This document shows, piece after piece, positions 36,359 to 47,483 of a stretch of 64,000 bases of DNA. The DNA lies in NCBI GenBank assembly GCA_963556145.1, contig OY744470.1, forward strand, positions 5,084,001 through 5,148,000, read 5' to 3'. The notes below the pieces were generated by a model. It was not told where the DNA came from. It made no database searches and worked only from the letters and a program-made list of their open reading frames with translations. Origin of the DNA: Hygrocybe punicea. Lineage: Eukaryota; Basidiomycota; Agaricomycetes; Agaricales; Hygrophoraceae. Position 1 is the stretch's first letter. Every line of letters begins with the position of its first letter. Position numbers and translations under genes: made by a program.

Positions 36359-36812
36359 GGCACAACCACGTTCACGAGTGGTTGGTACTCGACAGGAGCG
36401 CAAAACTGTTGCCACTCAGCATAGCTGCCATGGACACCATTGCCAGGCCCCACCCACAATTGCTCCACCATACTACTATCCAACGCAACAACCGGCCCCT
36501 ATGCCAGATGGTGACATGGTACAGCATGTCGAGTACCCCGACATTGTCTCATGGTGCCGCTATCTTGATGCAAACAACAGGAGAAACCGTGATGGTGTTG
36601 TGTTCACCCCATATGGTGAGATGCTCAAGGCGAGAGGTTTTGTTCGACTGTCACAACTCAATAAGGAATATTTCACTTTGCAAGAACTTGCGGGTTGGTT
36701 AGGGCTGGGTGATATGGTTGGCACTGCTTTACTTATCCTACAGCATGCAAAGACAGATATTGATGCAATTAGAGCTGGTAGACTCTTCATACCAAGTATC
36801 CCTGATCAGTAG

Positions 36813-38280
36813 TTACTTTCGTTCTTTACTGCACTCCATTCATTTCAAATACAAGTTTTTCTAAGTCCTGCTAATGCATCTTATAATAAGTTGTCTTGGA
36901 GCTATCAACTTTGTTCAAGATCTTGTCTAGTGGTTGGCACAGGTAACCCCTGGGTTTTCCAGGCAGACCCTGACTTGACCTGGAGAAAACACATGCCCAT
37001 GCTCACAGGTATGATTGGGTACAGGTTTTCTTGTGGGCAGCATCAAGGTCCTAGTACTCATCACTTTAAAACTATACCTAATCTGCACTTGCATCACCAA
37101 CTTGATATTCTGTTACAGAAATAGTTGAAAACATGAAGTGCATTCCCTCTTCTGACTGAGAACTTACAGTTGAGAAATGTAATCATTTTGCTGTCACTTG
37201 CAAGAATGTCATGAGTGCACATGAAGGATTGTTTCTTCTATCAAGCAAAAAAAAGAGTAGTTGAAAGGGAATGAGACACAGAGATAAGAGGTTACTGAGA
37301 GAAAATTGAAAACAAAGTGACCAAGATTTGTGAGGACATTCTTGAAGTTCTTGACAAACACCTTATCTCTTCTGCTACCTCTGGCAAGTCTAAGATCTTC
37401 TATCCACACTATATCTTGAGCTGATTTCTTGTAGCTAAATCTTTCTTATTCTCATGAAGGTGATTACCATTGTTACCTTGCAGAGTTGGCCACTGGTGAC
37501 AAGTGAAAGGATGACACTAATGAGTCCTTGGAGGTATACACGGCTGCTTGTAATGTTGCAGTCACAGAACTTTTCCTACATATTTTATCTGTATGAGTCT
37601 GGCTTTTAATTTGTCCATTTTTTACGTTGAAAATTCTCAACAACCCTGACTGACCATACCTGCCATTTTGTCAAGCAATCATTTGATGATGCCAATAGAG
37701 ATGGGGTAGAACAAAGACAAGGGGCATGAGGTTTGTGCTTCCTCTGGGAATGTCTCAGCAGCCTCATCTCCCAATTCTACAGGTTTATCTGCTGTGCCAG
37801 AAACATAAGTTTTACCAAGTTGTATAAATCATCTACATACTACATTCTTGGATGTCTGAAGTCCAGATCATCAAATTATTCCTTGAAAGTTGCATAATAA
37901 GAGTCGAATCTTTGTAGCTTTCTTCTGCCAGTGCATCAAGCTCAACAAAGGAAAATGGAAAGGACATGGGCAAGGAAGATGGAGATGGAACTGTGGAACA
38001 TATGACACACTATATCAGAACAATCAAAGGAATCAATCACACTGCATGTAATGTAGTTGTAAAGCACATTTGTGCTCATATCAACCACTCATTTTAAAGT
38101 TAAGTTATAAGGAATTTATGCTGGATATTCCATAGAGCATATATAACATTATTCTTAACTGTAACCACAAGACAACTCAAGAAAGAATTTTAACACCAAG
38201 AGTAGAAGGTGATGGCTAATAAAATTGAGAGTTGCAGACACTATGCAAATTATAAGTATCACAACAACAAGGTGCTCTGG
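36813..38280. other. AT-rich stretch without recognised gene
   Basis: Only short frames without motifs follow the stop of the Zn2Cys6-type gene. Confidence 0.5.
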
Positions 38281-38289
38281 TTGAAAGCT

Positions 38290-38575
38290 GAGAAGACCCC
38301 ATCCATCCCCCCTCCATCCCCATCCCCATCTCCATCCCCCCATTCATCTGCATGCCCTCCCCCATCCCCATCCCCATCTTCATCCCCTCATTCATCTGCA
38401 TGCCCTCCCCCTCCCCCTCCCCCTCCCCATCCCCCTGCCCCCTCCCCCTGCCCCTGCCCCTTCCCCCTCAATGCCCCCTCAATGCCCATGCCCATGCCTC
38501 CCTACCCCCTGTCCATCTGCATGCCCACCCCCACCCCCACCCCCCTCCATCTCCCTCTCCATCTGCATGCTGTTG
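38290..38575. repeat. CCCCATCC/CCCCCTCC simple repeats
   Basis: Runs of CCATCCCC interrupted by TTCATCTGCATGCCCT give pyrimidine-rich low-complexity sequence. The overlapping frames (Pro/Ser-rich) are repeat artefacts. Confidence 0.8.
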
Positions 38576-38734
38576 TTCGTGGGGAGTGTTTCTTAGAAAA
38601 AAAACAGTTCCTCACCAAGGGTTTCCGGAGTGCGACTTTGATCGGGAAATTACCTTGTTGTTCGGCAAGGGTGGATTTGTCCTTGCTTCAACTCAGTGTA
38701 CTTACTCACTTGCTAGTGGGGTTATAGGTTGAAC

Positions 38735-40576
38735 CTAGTGATGATAGTTATATGAGATAACAATACAGTTATCTTATGTCAGTTGTTATTAGATAACAAG
38801 GCAGTTATCTAATAGTAGTGGTTAAGAATATGAGATAGCAGTATACAGTTACCTATCAAGAGTAGTTGATACTTGATAACAATATACAATACCTGTCAAA
38901 AATTAGTTGATGTTAGATAACAATGAACAGTTACCTTATAATAGATGTAAGTCAGAGTATATGACTTGAAGGATGAAAGTATAGTGAGGTCTTCCAATCA
39001 AGGTAAGACTTTGAGATGATAGACACTCAAGCAAGGGTAGGTGATGAGTGTAAGTGGCAATGATGAACAATGAGCAAGAGGATAGTGAAAGTCAATGAGG
39101 GATATGACAATAGACTATCAACAAAGGATGTGATGATAATGGATACGTGGATAAAATAAAAGTAACAAGAGCAGTTGATGTTCAAGATATCGGACAATAT
39201 TCCGAAGCTTCAAACGCACATTGGCTACTAGTGCAGAATAAAGTACTGGGATATCTTTATGAAGATCAATAGTTTCTTGCCAGAAGAAGTTGACAATAGT
39301 GACGGTACTATGTCAAGAATATTCTCAAACAAGTAATAAAAGACTATCAATATATATCTGATATTGATAACTCAATTAAACTCAATGTCTGAGACTAATA
39401 AGCTGACTGAGAATGGAACTGTGACTGTGACTGTGACTGTGACTGAATTGATGTACTGACTGACTGTCTCCTGCAGAAACTGGGCCCTATTTATACCTTT
39501 GGCTGCTGCAGGAGTCACTGTGAGTCATAGAAAGAATTTGAAATAAGTGAGTAGGGTGTGAATCATAAGGGAGTAATTATGAAATGGGGAAGGGGGTTTG
39601 TAAGCATAATATGAAATAAAAGTGCTAACTACTGAGTCATTAAAGAGTAATATGAAATGAAAAGTAGGGTGATGAGTAAAGAGGCATAGGTCTGTAAACA
39701 TAAAAGGAAAATGGGGCATAGGTGATGAATCATAGACAGGAATTGGGGCATAATGCTGTGCAGGTATTGGAAATAGTGCACAGGTTGGTGAGTCATATAA
39801 AAGAATGGGGCATAATGCTGTGCAATTATTGGAAATAGTGCACAGGTTGGTGAGTCATATAGAAGAATGAGGCATAATGTTGTGCAGGTATTGGAAATAG
39901 TGCACAGGTTGGTGACTCATGTGGAGTCAATTACTGAGATTCCTAGGGTAGATGTGATGGGAATGCTGGCATAATTGGTCATAAAGGTCTTAATTTGGTC
40001 ATGATGAGCCATAGATGGTCATAGTGGTCCATATATGGTCATAGTAGTCATAAGATGTTGAGGGTGGATCAACTGAGTCATCACAAGAGGGGATGAGTCA
40101 AGGGCTGATCTAATCTGTGATCTGGGGGGTATTCTATGATTCTCCAGGAATCATGGATCAAGGCTGAGTCATGCTATTTCAAATTGTGCTTGACAGATCA
40201 ATTCTTCAGACAATGCTTCTTCCTGATCAATAGATCTTGATGGATGATGTAAGATGGTGCTTCTTATCTTGTTTTGGTCCAACTGAGATAAGATTGTGGC
40301 TGTGCAGATTCCTTGATCTTTTTGATCTTGATGCCTGATATGGTCCTGCCTTTAGCTAATGTCTTATCCTTAGCAGTTAAGTTAAGGATAATTCATCTAA
40401 TAACTAATCCTTTAACTGATAAGTGTCTCTCAACTTGGGACAGTGTCCTGGGGTAGTGTCCTTGTCTTTTCTTATCAGTGGAGGTAAGATAGCTTAACTT
40501 GAACTTTATTCTTGTTATTAGCTACTGTTCCTTCAGGCTGATAAACTCAGGTGTCCTTGCTGTCAGCTTGATACCA
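38735..40576 (-). mobile_element. LTR-retrotransposon remnant (LTR-like promoter region)
   Basis: On the minus strand GGTATAAATAGGGCCC (near 39485-39500) resembles the core promoter at 57600. Downstream, CTAGTAGCCAATGTGCG..GAAGCTTCGG (near 39200-39235) and a GAAGACCTCACTAT segment (near 38975) match 57920-58180 on the plus strand. Short internal repeats of AGATAACAA..CAGTTA.CT are common at 38750-38945. At 40564-40576 the minus strand reads TGGTATCAAGCTG, similar to a copia-type primer-binding site, but its position does not fit the promoter polarity. Exact ends were not determined. Confidence 0.45.
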
Positions 40577-40609
40577 TGTTTGATCCAAAACCACTTTGGA
40601 TCATGACAA

Positions 40610-40960
40610 TGTCCCTCCCCCTCCCTCCTCTATCCTTGTCCCCCTCCCCTCCCCTCCCTCCTCTGTCCTTGTTCCCCTCCCCTCCCTCCTCTATCCTTGT
40701 TCCCCTCCCCTCCCCTCCCTCCCTCCCTCTCCTCTCCTCCCCTCTCTCCTCCCCTCCCCTCTCCCCTCCCCTCCCTCTCTTCCCTCTCTCTCCTCTCCCT
40801 CTCCTCTCTCCCCTCTCTCTCATCCCCTCTCCTCCTCCCCCTCCCCCTGCCCCCCCTTGTTGTCCCTCTCCATTTTCCTCCTACACTCCCTACCCCTCCC
40901 CATTCCCCATCCATAATATCCCCCTCCCTCTCCTCCCCATCATCTCCCTCTCCATTTTTC
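40610..40960. repeat. Polypyrimidine (CCCCTCCCTC) tract
   Basis: About 350 bp of nearly pure C/T on the plus strand, mostly CCCTCCCCTC variants, with unequal copies of a TCTATCCTTGT..CCCCTCC unit at its start. Confidence 0.9.
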
Positions 40961-41499
40961 ACAATGCCACAATGCATACAAAACTTGTTTAGTGGGCCAG
41001 TGCTGCGCATGGCGTGAACGAGTTCTTTTTTTCTCCTTCTCACTTTCATCATAGCAATCTCTCACCATAGCAACATAAAAAGTAGAAAAAATCCAACTGC
41101 ATAGCGTATCTCGACCTCCTCTCCCACTGTCATGTCTTCTTTGCTTCATCATTATGCAGCCAAAAAAGGAAGCAACACGTTAACTATCAAATACAACTGC
41201 CTTTAAACAGTATGATAACAATTGACTTACATTTCCTCAACCCTACTTCTCCATAACCTTGCTGCACAACAGATGATAACATGAAGACAGCTGTGCTTGA
41301 GTAGGCCAATGTTTCATATGGCATGAACAAAGTCTTGGTTCTGTTATTGAATTTTTATTTGTATGATTATTACGAATATCGATAAGTGATTTTGCTTGAA
41401 ATATATAATTAGCATATAATATATACAGCAATATCACATTGAATTATATGTTTTAAGTAAAAATATCATTATATCATCTGAGTTACACTAATTTCTGCT

Positions 41500-42065
41500 T
41501 ATATGGCTGATATTTCCATATATAGTGAAAGTGGTCACATGTGACTATGACTCCTGTGATCACCTCAAAATTTAGTATATATGGTGTAAAATTGCCTTAT
41601 ATGGTTAGACTGGTCACATGTGACTATCACCATTGCGATCAGCAAAAAATTTGCTATACAATATCAGAAATTGCCTTATATAGTTAGACTGGTCACATCT
41701 GACTGTCACATCTGACCTGAAATGATAATATTAGTCAGCAGTTTGATTTTCAATGGAATCTGATAGGAATTGAGGCCAGGATAAATATTTTGAATATAAT
41801 TACATTTGTGTAATGAATATGATGAGCAGTATGTAATTGAGCATATATTATGCAAAATTACCATATATGGTTAGACTGGTCACATGTGACTGTTACCATT
41901 GTGATCAGTAAAAAATTTGGTATATAATATCAAAAATTACCTTATATGGTTAGACTGGTCACATGTGACTGTCACACCTGGCCCGAAATGTTTATATTAG
42001 TCAGCAGTTCAATTTTCAGCTAATTCCGATGAGAACTGAAGGCAGTATGAATATTTTGAATATAA
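41500..42065. repeat. Higher-order minisatellite, 79-bp units in 266-bp blocks
   Basis: The motif GTTAGACTGGTCACATGTGACT begins at about 41603, 41682, 41869 and 41948. Spacing within pairs is 79 bp and between pairs 266 bp. A further degenerate unit precedes at about 41524. Each unit includes the dyad GGTCACATGTGAC. Confidence 0.8.
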
Positions 42066-42319
42066 TTGGGAGGTAATTTGTCTTGTGTGAGACATCCCAT
42101 ATTTGGATGCTTATGTAAGCCACTCCAAACATGGCCCAGATTTTATATTACATTCCAGCATAAGAAGTAGAATCATATCTCTTGCCCAAAAAAAATTTCT
42201 CTATAGGCGATGCAAAAACATTAATGAATTAATTAATGAATTAATTAATTACGAACCTTCACTGAACCAGGTCTGATAAAGAACAAGTCTTTTAATAAAT
42301 TAAAAGAACTCGTAACAAG

Positions 42320-44853
42320 TAGTGAATGGCAGGGGTATGGGTAAACCCGCAGGTTTGGGTCCAGGTCACACTTTTGTGACCCATGGCTATACCCATACCT
42401 GCGACGGGTTACCTGTGACTTTTAAGTCACACAGTTGACCAGCAGAGGTAAGTTTCTCTTTGTTATTGAGTTTTTTATATTATTCTAATGAATCTGACAG
42501 GTAAAATATAACTACGCGAATCAAAATGAGGACAAACAAGGATAGCGGCAGGTGAATGACAATGGCAATGGCCACAACCATGGCCACGATGATCACAACC
42601 ATGGCCACCACCATTACCATGACCACCAAGAACCCCAACACAATCAGGGCACAAGGTGGACAACCACGAATGAGGGCAGTGGCTGGGTGGGTGGTGCGCC
42701 CACTGCCTGGGATCTCAGTATGTGTCCCTGTCCCATCAACCAAGCTAATGCTTGAATGAACAGGCTGCCACAATACCTCGTGAACACACCATGACGCGTA
42801 GACATCGTTGTAGAGGCTCCGGATCGTGTGGATCCATATCCCCTTTATGTCCCACTCCATTCCCGTCCATTCCTATTCCCGTATCATTGATTCCGTTTGA
42901 TTCCGCTCATTCCTATCAATTCCGCTCCAGATTTCGCCTCCGGAATCGTTCCTACTCAAGATGCAATGTCCCTAACGACCCGGAATCAGTACGTTTATAG
43001 TTATATATCATGTATCTTCGTTTCCCATCTCTTAGTACATAGCATTCCTCCTATCCTCCTCTCCACTCGCCCCCCTATCACTTACAGCCTTTGCTTGTAG
43101 TACATGGTTACTACAGCACAGGATCCCTCACAGTAGTATAAAAGTAGCACATTTTATACTACAAAATATATATAAAATACAGGATACCATTCCACCTCAC
43201 GTCGTATTGTCCCACTTCAGCTCTATTTCTTAGTCCACTCTTCATATCGTCTATGCCTCTCTTCGTCCTTTCCCCACACTCTCCCTCTGATTCTGGAACC
43301 TCTGGATTTGGGTTGGATTGACTAGACCTCTCTAAAGAAACTAGATTCCTCTGATCACTTTCTAGCTGATCACCCCTTTCGTAGATTCCCATTCCGGGTC
43401 TACAACAGAACTCGCTGTCACATCGTTCATGAGATAGGCACCAAGAAGGACAATGGGAGTGTGGGCTATACCTGCGCTCCCATTTCCGGGGCTCAAGACT
43501 CATCCCAGGCCCCCCGCATACTGGTCCGCGATGGGCCAGAGCACCTGAAGACCACCCCTTCACCTTGCATCTACCAGTGTTGCATCAATTGATGCACGTC
43601 CATTGTCGCAAGGTCAAATGGTAACATGGGCAGGGCGATAAGTGGGTGAGACCTGCAGATCCCAGGTAACCCTAGGGTCAGAAATCAGGGACCTGTTGAA
43701 AACCTGTACCTAGGCTATTGCATGGATACTCCATGGATACATCTGAGGCTATCCGTATCCATATCTGTCAATATCCGTACCCGAGCCATGGATACGGATT
43801 TCATCGCGGATACAGATGGATTTACCTCATGTTTGCTGTGCCAACGTCAATTGACATTGTGGCATGCTTGCATGAGGTAAAACAGGCCCGCACCCATGGT
43901 AACCACCCCCATCCCAGTGACGGGTACCAAGCTGCACCCATTGATGGCAGGTGCCCATGGTTTCCATGCCAGACACCTCGCGAATGCCGTGCGTGCATCA
44001 ATTGACATGGACATGCATGTTTGCGAGGTGGTCGTGGATGTGGTGGCGGACATGCGTGTTCGTGGGTCATGTTCGTGGATGAGCCATGAGCCGTGTTGGT
44101 GCCAGGTACCTCGCAGTCGGGTCTTGAATGGGTCGGGTCAGCTGACACCGCACCTGTATCCGTGAACACCATACCCGTGAACACCATACCCAGGGCGGTG
44201 TTCACCCACGCCTGCACCCAAACATCGGATGCGTTGTTGCGCGTCTATGAGGTGGACAAGAGGGGGACACGTCGTCGTTGTCGCTGTTGCATGTCCACGA
44301 GGTGGATGAAGGGGGACATGTTGTTGTTGTTGTTGTGTGTCCACGAGGTGGACGAGAGGGGATGTGCTGTTGCATGCTGTCGCCCCATGTTGTTGTTGTT
44401 GTTGTTGTTGTTGTAGCGTAGTTAGCTAGAGTTCCTTACTTGATGAAAATTGGAGACTTACCTGTAGGTCAGGAGGTGGGAGCACCACCCCCAGCCATTT
44501 TCCTGTTCCTTCTTTTGTTGTCATCTGGTCACTGCACGTGCACTCACCCTTGTGTAGCTGTCAAGGGTGTGGTGGTGGTTGTGTAACACTAGTTGGTGAT
44601 GTTGATGTGTGATGCAGGTACCGTGACACTGCCCAAATAGGGACCATAAATCGCTGGATACGGATACACAGGTCGGTGGATACCAAAAATGGTATCCATA
44701 CCCATATCCATGGCGATCCATATCCGGGATCCACACTGATCTGCCAAATCCATGCATTTGCCTACCTGTACCCCCAGGGTGGGTATGGGTTTTCAATGGG
44801 TACAGGTATGGGTACCCCTGGAATTACCCAGGGGTTACCCATGCCATTCACTA
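42320..44853. mobile_element. Non-autonomous hAT-like element containing a second one
   Basis: Terminal repeats are TAGTGAATGGCAGGGGTA at the left and TACCCATGCCATTCACTA at the right. The flanks GTAACAAG (42312-42319) and AAAACAAG (44854-44861) agree at 6 of 8 positions and look like a decayed 8-bp duplication. Inside are an intron-like block at 42448-42500 (GAG|GTAAGT, branch TTCTAAT, acceptor GACAG), an Asn/His/Gly-coding low-complexity tract (42550-42660), a palindrome centred on TCAATTGA near 43589, and the nested element at 43711-44764. No transposase was recognised. Confidence 0.75.
43711..44764. mobile_element. Nested 1,054-bp hAT-like element, TSD CCTGTACC
   Basis: The ends are TAGGCTATTGCATGGATA and ATCCATGCATTTGCCTA, inverted. 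The 8-bp duplications CCTGTACC (43703-43710, 44765-44772) are perfect. Subterminal GGATA/TATCC repeats are frequent. The interior holds a palindrome at about 43974-44030 and a TTG/GTC triplet tract (44270-44415). The TAGGC terminus is shared with the hAT elements at 47927 and 50912. Confidence 0.88.
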
Positions 44854-45643
44854 AAAACAAGCAGATGATGCACTCAGTGCTCAAAAAATGCCAAAATTTA
44901 CTCCACCACCTGGCAAAAACTGGGGCATCAGCGTCACAGAATGGGATGCTAATGGGAAAATCATATACGCTGAGACTGGGAAGCCCAGAAAAGTCATCTG
45001 CCACATGGGAGATGCACAGCTTCCAAATGGTGAACCCCAACCACTTTACTTCCCCAAAGGCCATCCACGAGCTGGAGTATTCAAAGGCATGGCCATACTC
45101 TTGGAAGAACAAGGGTTAATTGAAGAGTCAAAGTTGAAACCGGAATGTAAAGGATTCAAATGTGTCCCAGGAGAAATGGCATGTTGCGTTCGACAGGTGC
45201 TGTATAAACAGCCAGATTTCATCACCGTGAAGTCCCTGTTGGAAGACGCCTGCGAACAGCAAGGTTTCAGGGTCATCTTCCTTCCTAAATTTCACTGCCA
45301 GCTCAACTTTATTGAGCAATGTTGGGGGTACGCCAAACAGATTTACAGACAATACCCACCTTCAAAGGATGAAGAAGACTTGGAGAGAAACCTCCTTTCT
45401 GCACTGGAATCTGTCCCTCTGACAACAATGAGAAAGTAAGTCATTGTAATTCAAGGTTATGCTGGGTTGCTCACTCAAGCCCTGACTAGGTTTGCGAGAC
45501 AATCATGCCGATTCATTGATGCATATAGATTGGGATTGGATGGGAAATGGGCAGCATGGGCAGTGAGGCAATATCAAAGCCATCAGGTGCTCCCTGCGAG
45601 CTTGATGTTGGATTTAGACAAGGTGAAGGCCAAGTGGCAGTAG
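44854..45643 (+). pseudogene. DDE transposase, C-terminal half only
   Basis: An open frame (MPKFTPPPGKNW at 44888) continues to the exon end at 45435, then an intron (about 45435-45491, GTAAGT..CTAG) and a final exon ending at TAG 45641-45643 (KFARQSCRFIDAYRLGLDG..KVKAKWQ). Motifs fit the C-terminal half of a basidiomycete Tc1/mariner-like DDE protein: HPRAGVFKGMAILLEEQG, a Cys patch (KCVPGEMACCVRQVLY), FLPKFHCQLNFIEQCWGYAK with the last acidic residue, and MRKFARQSCRFIDAY. The N-terminal half is absent; the frame begins right at the border of the hAT-like element ending at 44853. No N-terminal half was found left of that element. Confidence 0.7.
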
Positions 45644-45769
45644 TCGGCAGCTGTAGCGGAGCTCAAAGTAGTTCCAACAAATCGTAAGGTCACTTGTGAC
45701 TATATACATGTGATATCCGAATGAGCCCAACCTTACAAAATTTTGTACAGAATTTAATTATCATGTGGG

Positions 45770-45882
45770 GCTTCAGTTCATGGTCCAGCAAAATTCCAAA
45801 CTGAATTGGCAGTTTTGGTTCAGGTTTTCAAAAAACCTCAAAACCAAACTGAACTGAACTTCAGCAACACCAACTCTGATAT
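45770..45882 (-). repeat. Terminal fragment of the 35122-type hAT-like family
   Basis: The plus strand ends GAACTGAACTTCAGCAACACC, resembling the right terminus of the element at 36358 with several changes. Only this end is recognisable. Confidence 0.5.
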
Positions 45883-45992
45883 AGCATACAAATCCCCATC
45901 TGACAGGATGTGGGTTTGAGGTACTAGCTTGAGCTATAGTTAGTACCTTTTTGCCAACCCAAAGAGGAGACTACATTCTATTCAGTTACAAA

Positions 45993-47223
45993 TCAACTTG
46001 AAGGGAGTAGTACAGGATGAGAGGAAATAAGGAAAACATGGGAGAGAGTATGGATGTAATCTACACAGTGATGGTACCAACCATGAATGTCATCAATTGT
46101 GATCGTGTAAAGAGAATGAAGGAGACGATACTGGATTTGTTCATCTGTCATCTCCATCATTACCATACAGATATAATCACCATCCTGTCGAAGGTGATAT
46201 TTCATGGCCAAAAATGCAAGTTCGATGGGGTTGAAATCTGGGGAATAGGGAGGGAGGAATTCACATCGCATGCCTCTAAACATGGGTCAGTCAGAAAGCT
46301 TCATGCAATCTAATTACATACTTGCTTTCAATCAATTGTAAGATGTTGGGATGCTTGTGTATGCAACAGTTGTCCATCACAATGACAGAGCTAGGTGCCG
46401 GATAGGGTTGCATGTTGTCAGTCAGGACACGGATAAACTCAGTAAATGTTTCGGTGCAGAACGAGCCCTCGACAATATCACAATGAAGAATGCCCCCATC
46501 TAAGGATATGGCTGGGAGAACAGAAAAACTAAATCACTTGTTAATAATGATTGAGAGAAGTGACTAATAGATACATACCGCTTTCCGCGAATAAAGAATG
46601 CTTTCCGTTGCGCCTTACTTCCTTGGATGGACCATGCACGACCTCTGTATGTTGTCCGGCGATCTACCATGCTTTCGTTGACAAAAACGAGTTGGTTTGC
46701 ATGGTATTGGCTAATACGGTCAAGGTATTCGAGGTGTTTTTCTGCGGAACGTTCAGCAGCAACCTTCGTAACCTAAATGCCAGTTTGAAGCATTCCAACG
46801 AATGAACCCTAATACACACCTTTTTGAGAGTGAATCCCCCTCAATGAAGCACTCTCCATACTGTTGAACGTGAAACGGTCTGACCACAGGATGTGGCAAG
46901 CATCTCTTGAATCTCGTCGAGGTACAAGTCTGGGGCATCCCTGACAGCTCCCAGGATAAACTAAATGCAATAAAATGAGGAATTAATCAAGCCAGGAGAA
47001 CAAAGTTTACCTCGATGTCCATATTGCGCAGGTACTGGCGCCTCCTCTTCCTTTCCTTGTCCTTGTGATCAATGGTTCCATGAATTTTGAAGAATTGGAG
47101 TATTCACTCGATAGATCGCGTAGAGACTCCAGTGTAGTTTGATATTTGTTCAGGTGTGCAGTCTACAGACATTCGGATGACGATCCAGTGAACTACTGCA
47201 GGGATCTTGCTCCCTTTCGCCAT
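45993..47223 (-). pseudogene. Tc1/mariner-type DDE transposase, decayed
   Basis: Minus-strand reading starts MAKGSKIPAVVHWI at ATG 47223. A helix-turn-helix-like N-terminus (TPEQISNYTGVSTRSIE) is followed by TGA at 47104-47106, then HKDKERKRRRQYL and an intron at 46961-47010. The next exon (DLYLDEIQEMLATSCGQTVS..TVW) holds TGA at 46841-46843. Then comes HANQLVFVNESMVDRRTTYRG, whose Asn codon (46677-46679) stands where the first catalytic Asp is expected. VIVMDNCCIHKHP carries the second Asp and EFLPPYSPDFNPIELAF the final acidic residue. The three lesions are explicable as C-to-T or G-to-A changes. The enzyme would cut and paste the TIR element it sits in; this copy is inactive. Confidence 0.8.
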
Positions 47224-47255
47224 TGTTACAGTTGCACGGCGGGTTGAGGAGTTGA

Positions 47256-47483
47256 TTTAGACTCCGACCGATTTCAACAAATGTCCGTCCGATACCGAAA
47301 CTCCCAGACATTGTTTTTTTTCCTCTCGGTATGTGACCGAAGTCTGCTCCTAATTCAAGTGATTAATATGCGATACTTCTGAAAGCAATCTGTTGCGTAT
47401 TTAACAAGTTATGCAATTTTTACTGTAGGAATAATTTTATAAATACAACTTTCGAGCTCCGCCAACTTATCGGAAAAAGACAG
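47256..47483 (-). repeat. Right 228-bp terminal inverted repeat
   Basis: This is the inverted counterpart of 26363-26590, ending GGAAAAAGACAG before TA at 47484-47485. The transposase ATG lies 33 bp inside it. Confidence 0.85.

Larger units (their letters stand above)
26631..36812 (+). pseudogene. Zn2Cys6-type protein gene of transposon-associated family, split by two insertions
   Basis: Translation from ATG 26631 meets TGA at 26646. It continues into a binuclear zinc-cluster motif at 26757-26849 with spacing C-x2-C-x6-C-x8-C-x2-C-x7-C. A degenerate repeated Ser/Pro/Glu region follows, with a frame change near 26960 and an acidic tract containing TAG at 27382. The frame is then cut by the palindrome at 27423. 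Removing it and one CCTTCAT copy rejoins ..WDESFI to EDSVNFDERAHVSQKKK in frame. Introns at 34342-34395, 34767-34813 and 35012-35060 follow. A ubiquitin/PB1-like stretch (FPGLLKLRYRLDSDKA) precedes the hAT insertion at 35122. Removing that rejoins SVTKAQ to PRSRVVGTRQ. The C-terminus (GFVRLSQLNKEYFTLQELAGW) looks like a SAM-like helical domain. Role unknown; a DNA-binding accessory factor is an inference. Confidence 0.7.
26363..47483. mobile_element. Tc1/mariner-type element with 228-bp TIRs and two inward-facing genes, expanded by nested insertions
   Basis: Two inverted repeats of exactly 228 bp (26363-26590 and 47256-47483, eight mismatches, no indels by eye) are each flanked by TA, the target duplication of the Tc1/mariner superfamily. 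Just inside the left TIR a Zn2Cys6-type gene starts (ATG 26631). Just inside the right TIR a DDE transposase starts (ATG 47223, minus). Both therefore appear to use TIR-borne promoters. The interior has absorbed a 6.75-kb palindrome, a hAT-like element at 35122, LTR-like and satellite DNA, and nested hAT-like elements at 42.3-44.9 kb. The alternative is two separate elements of one family in opposite orientation. Confidence 0.6.

Noticed and set aside
35456..36365. Frames on both strands rich in Gln/His or Ala/Cys
   Set aside because: CAG/CAC triplet repeat artefacts; kept only as a question about possible translation.
38209..38732. Pro/Ser-rich frames of 126-172 codons
   Set aside because: Translation of CCCCATCC simple repeats.
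40564..40576. TGGTATCAAGCTG on the minus strand as a copia primer-binding site
   Set aside because: No LTR ends at that point in the right orientation; the neighbouring DNA is a polypyrimidine tract.
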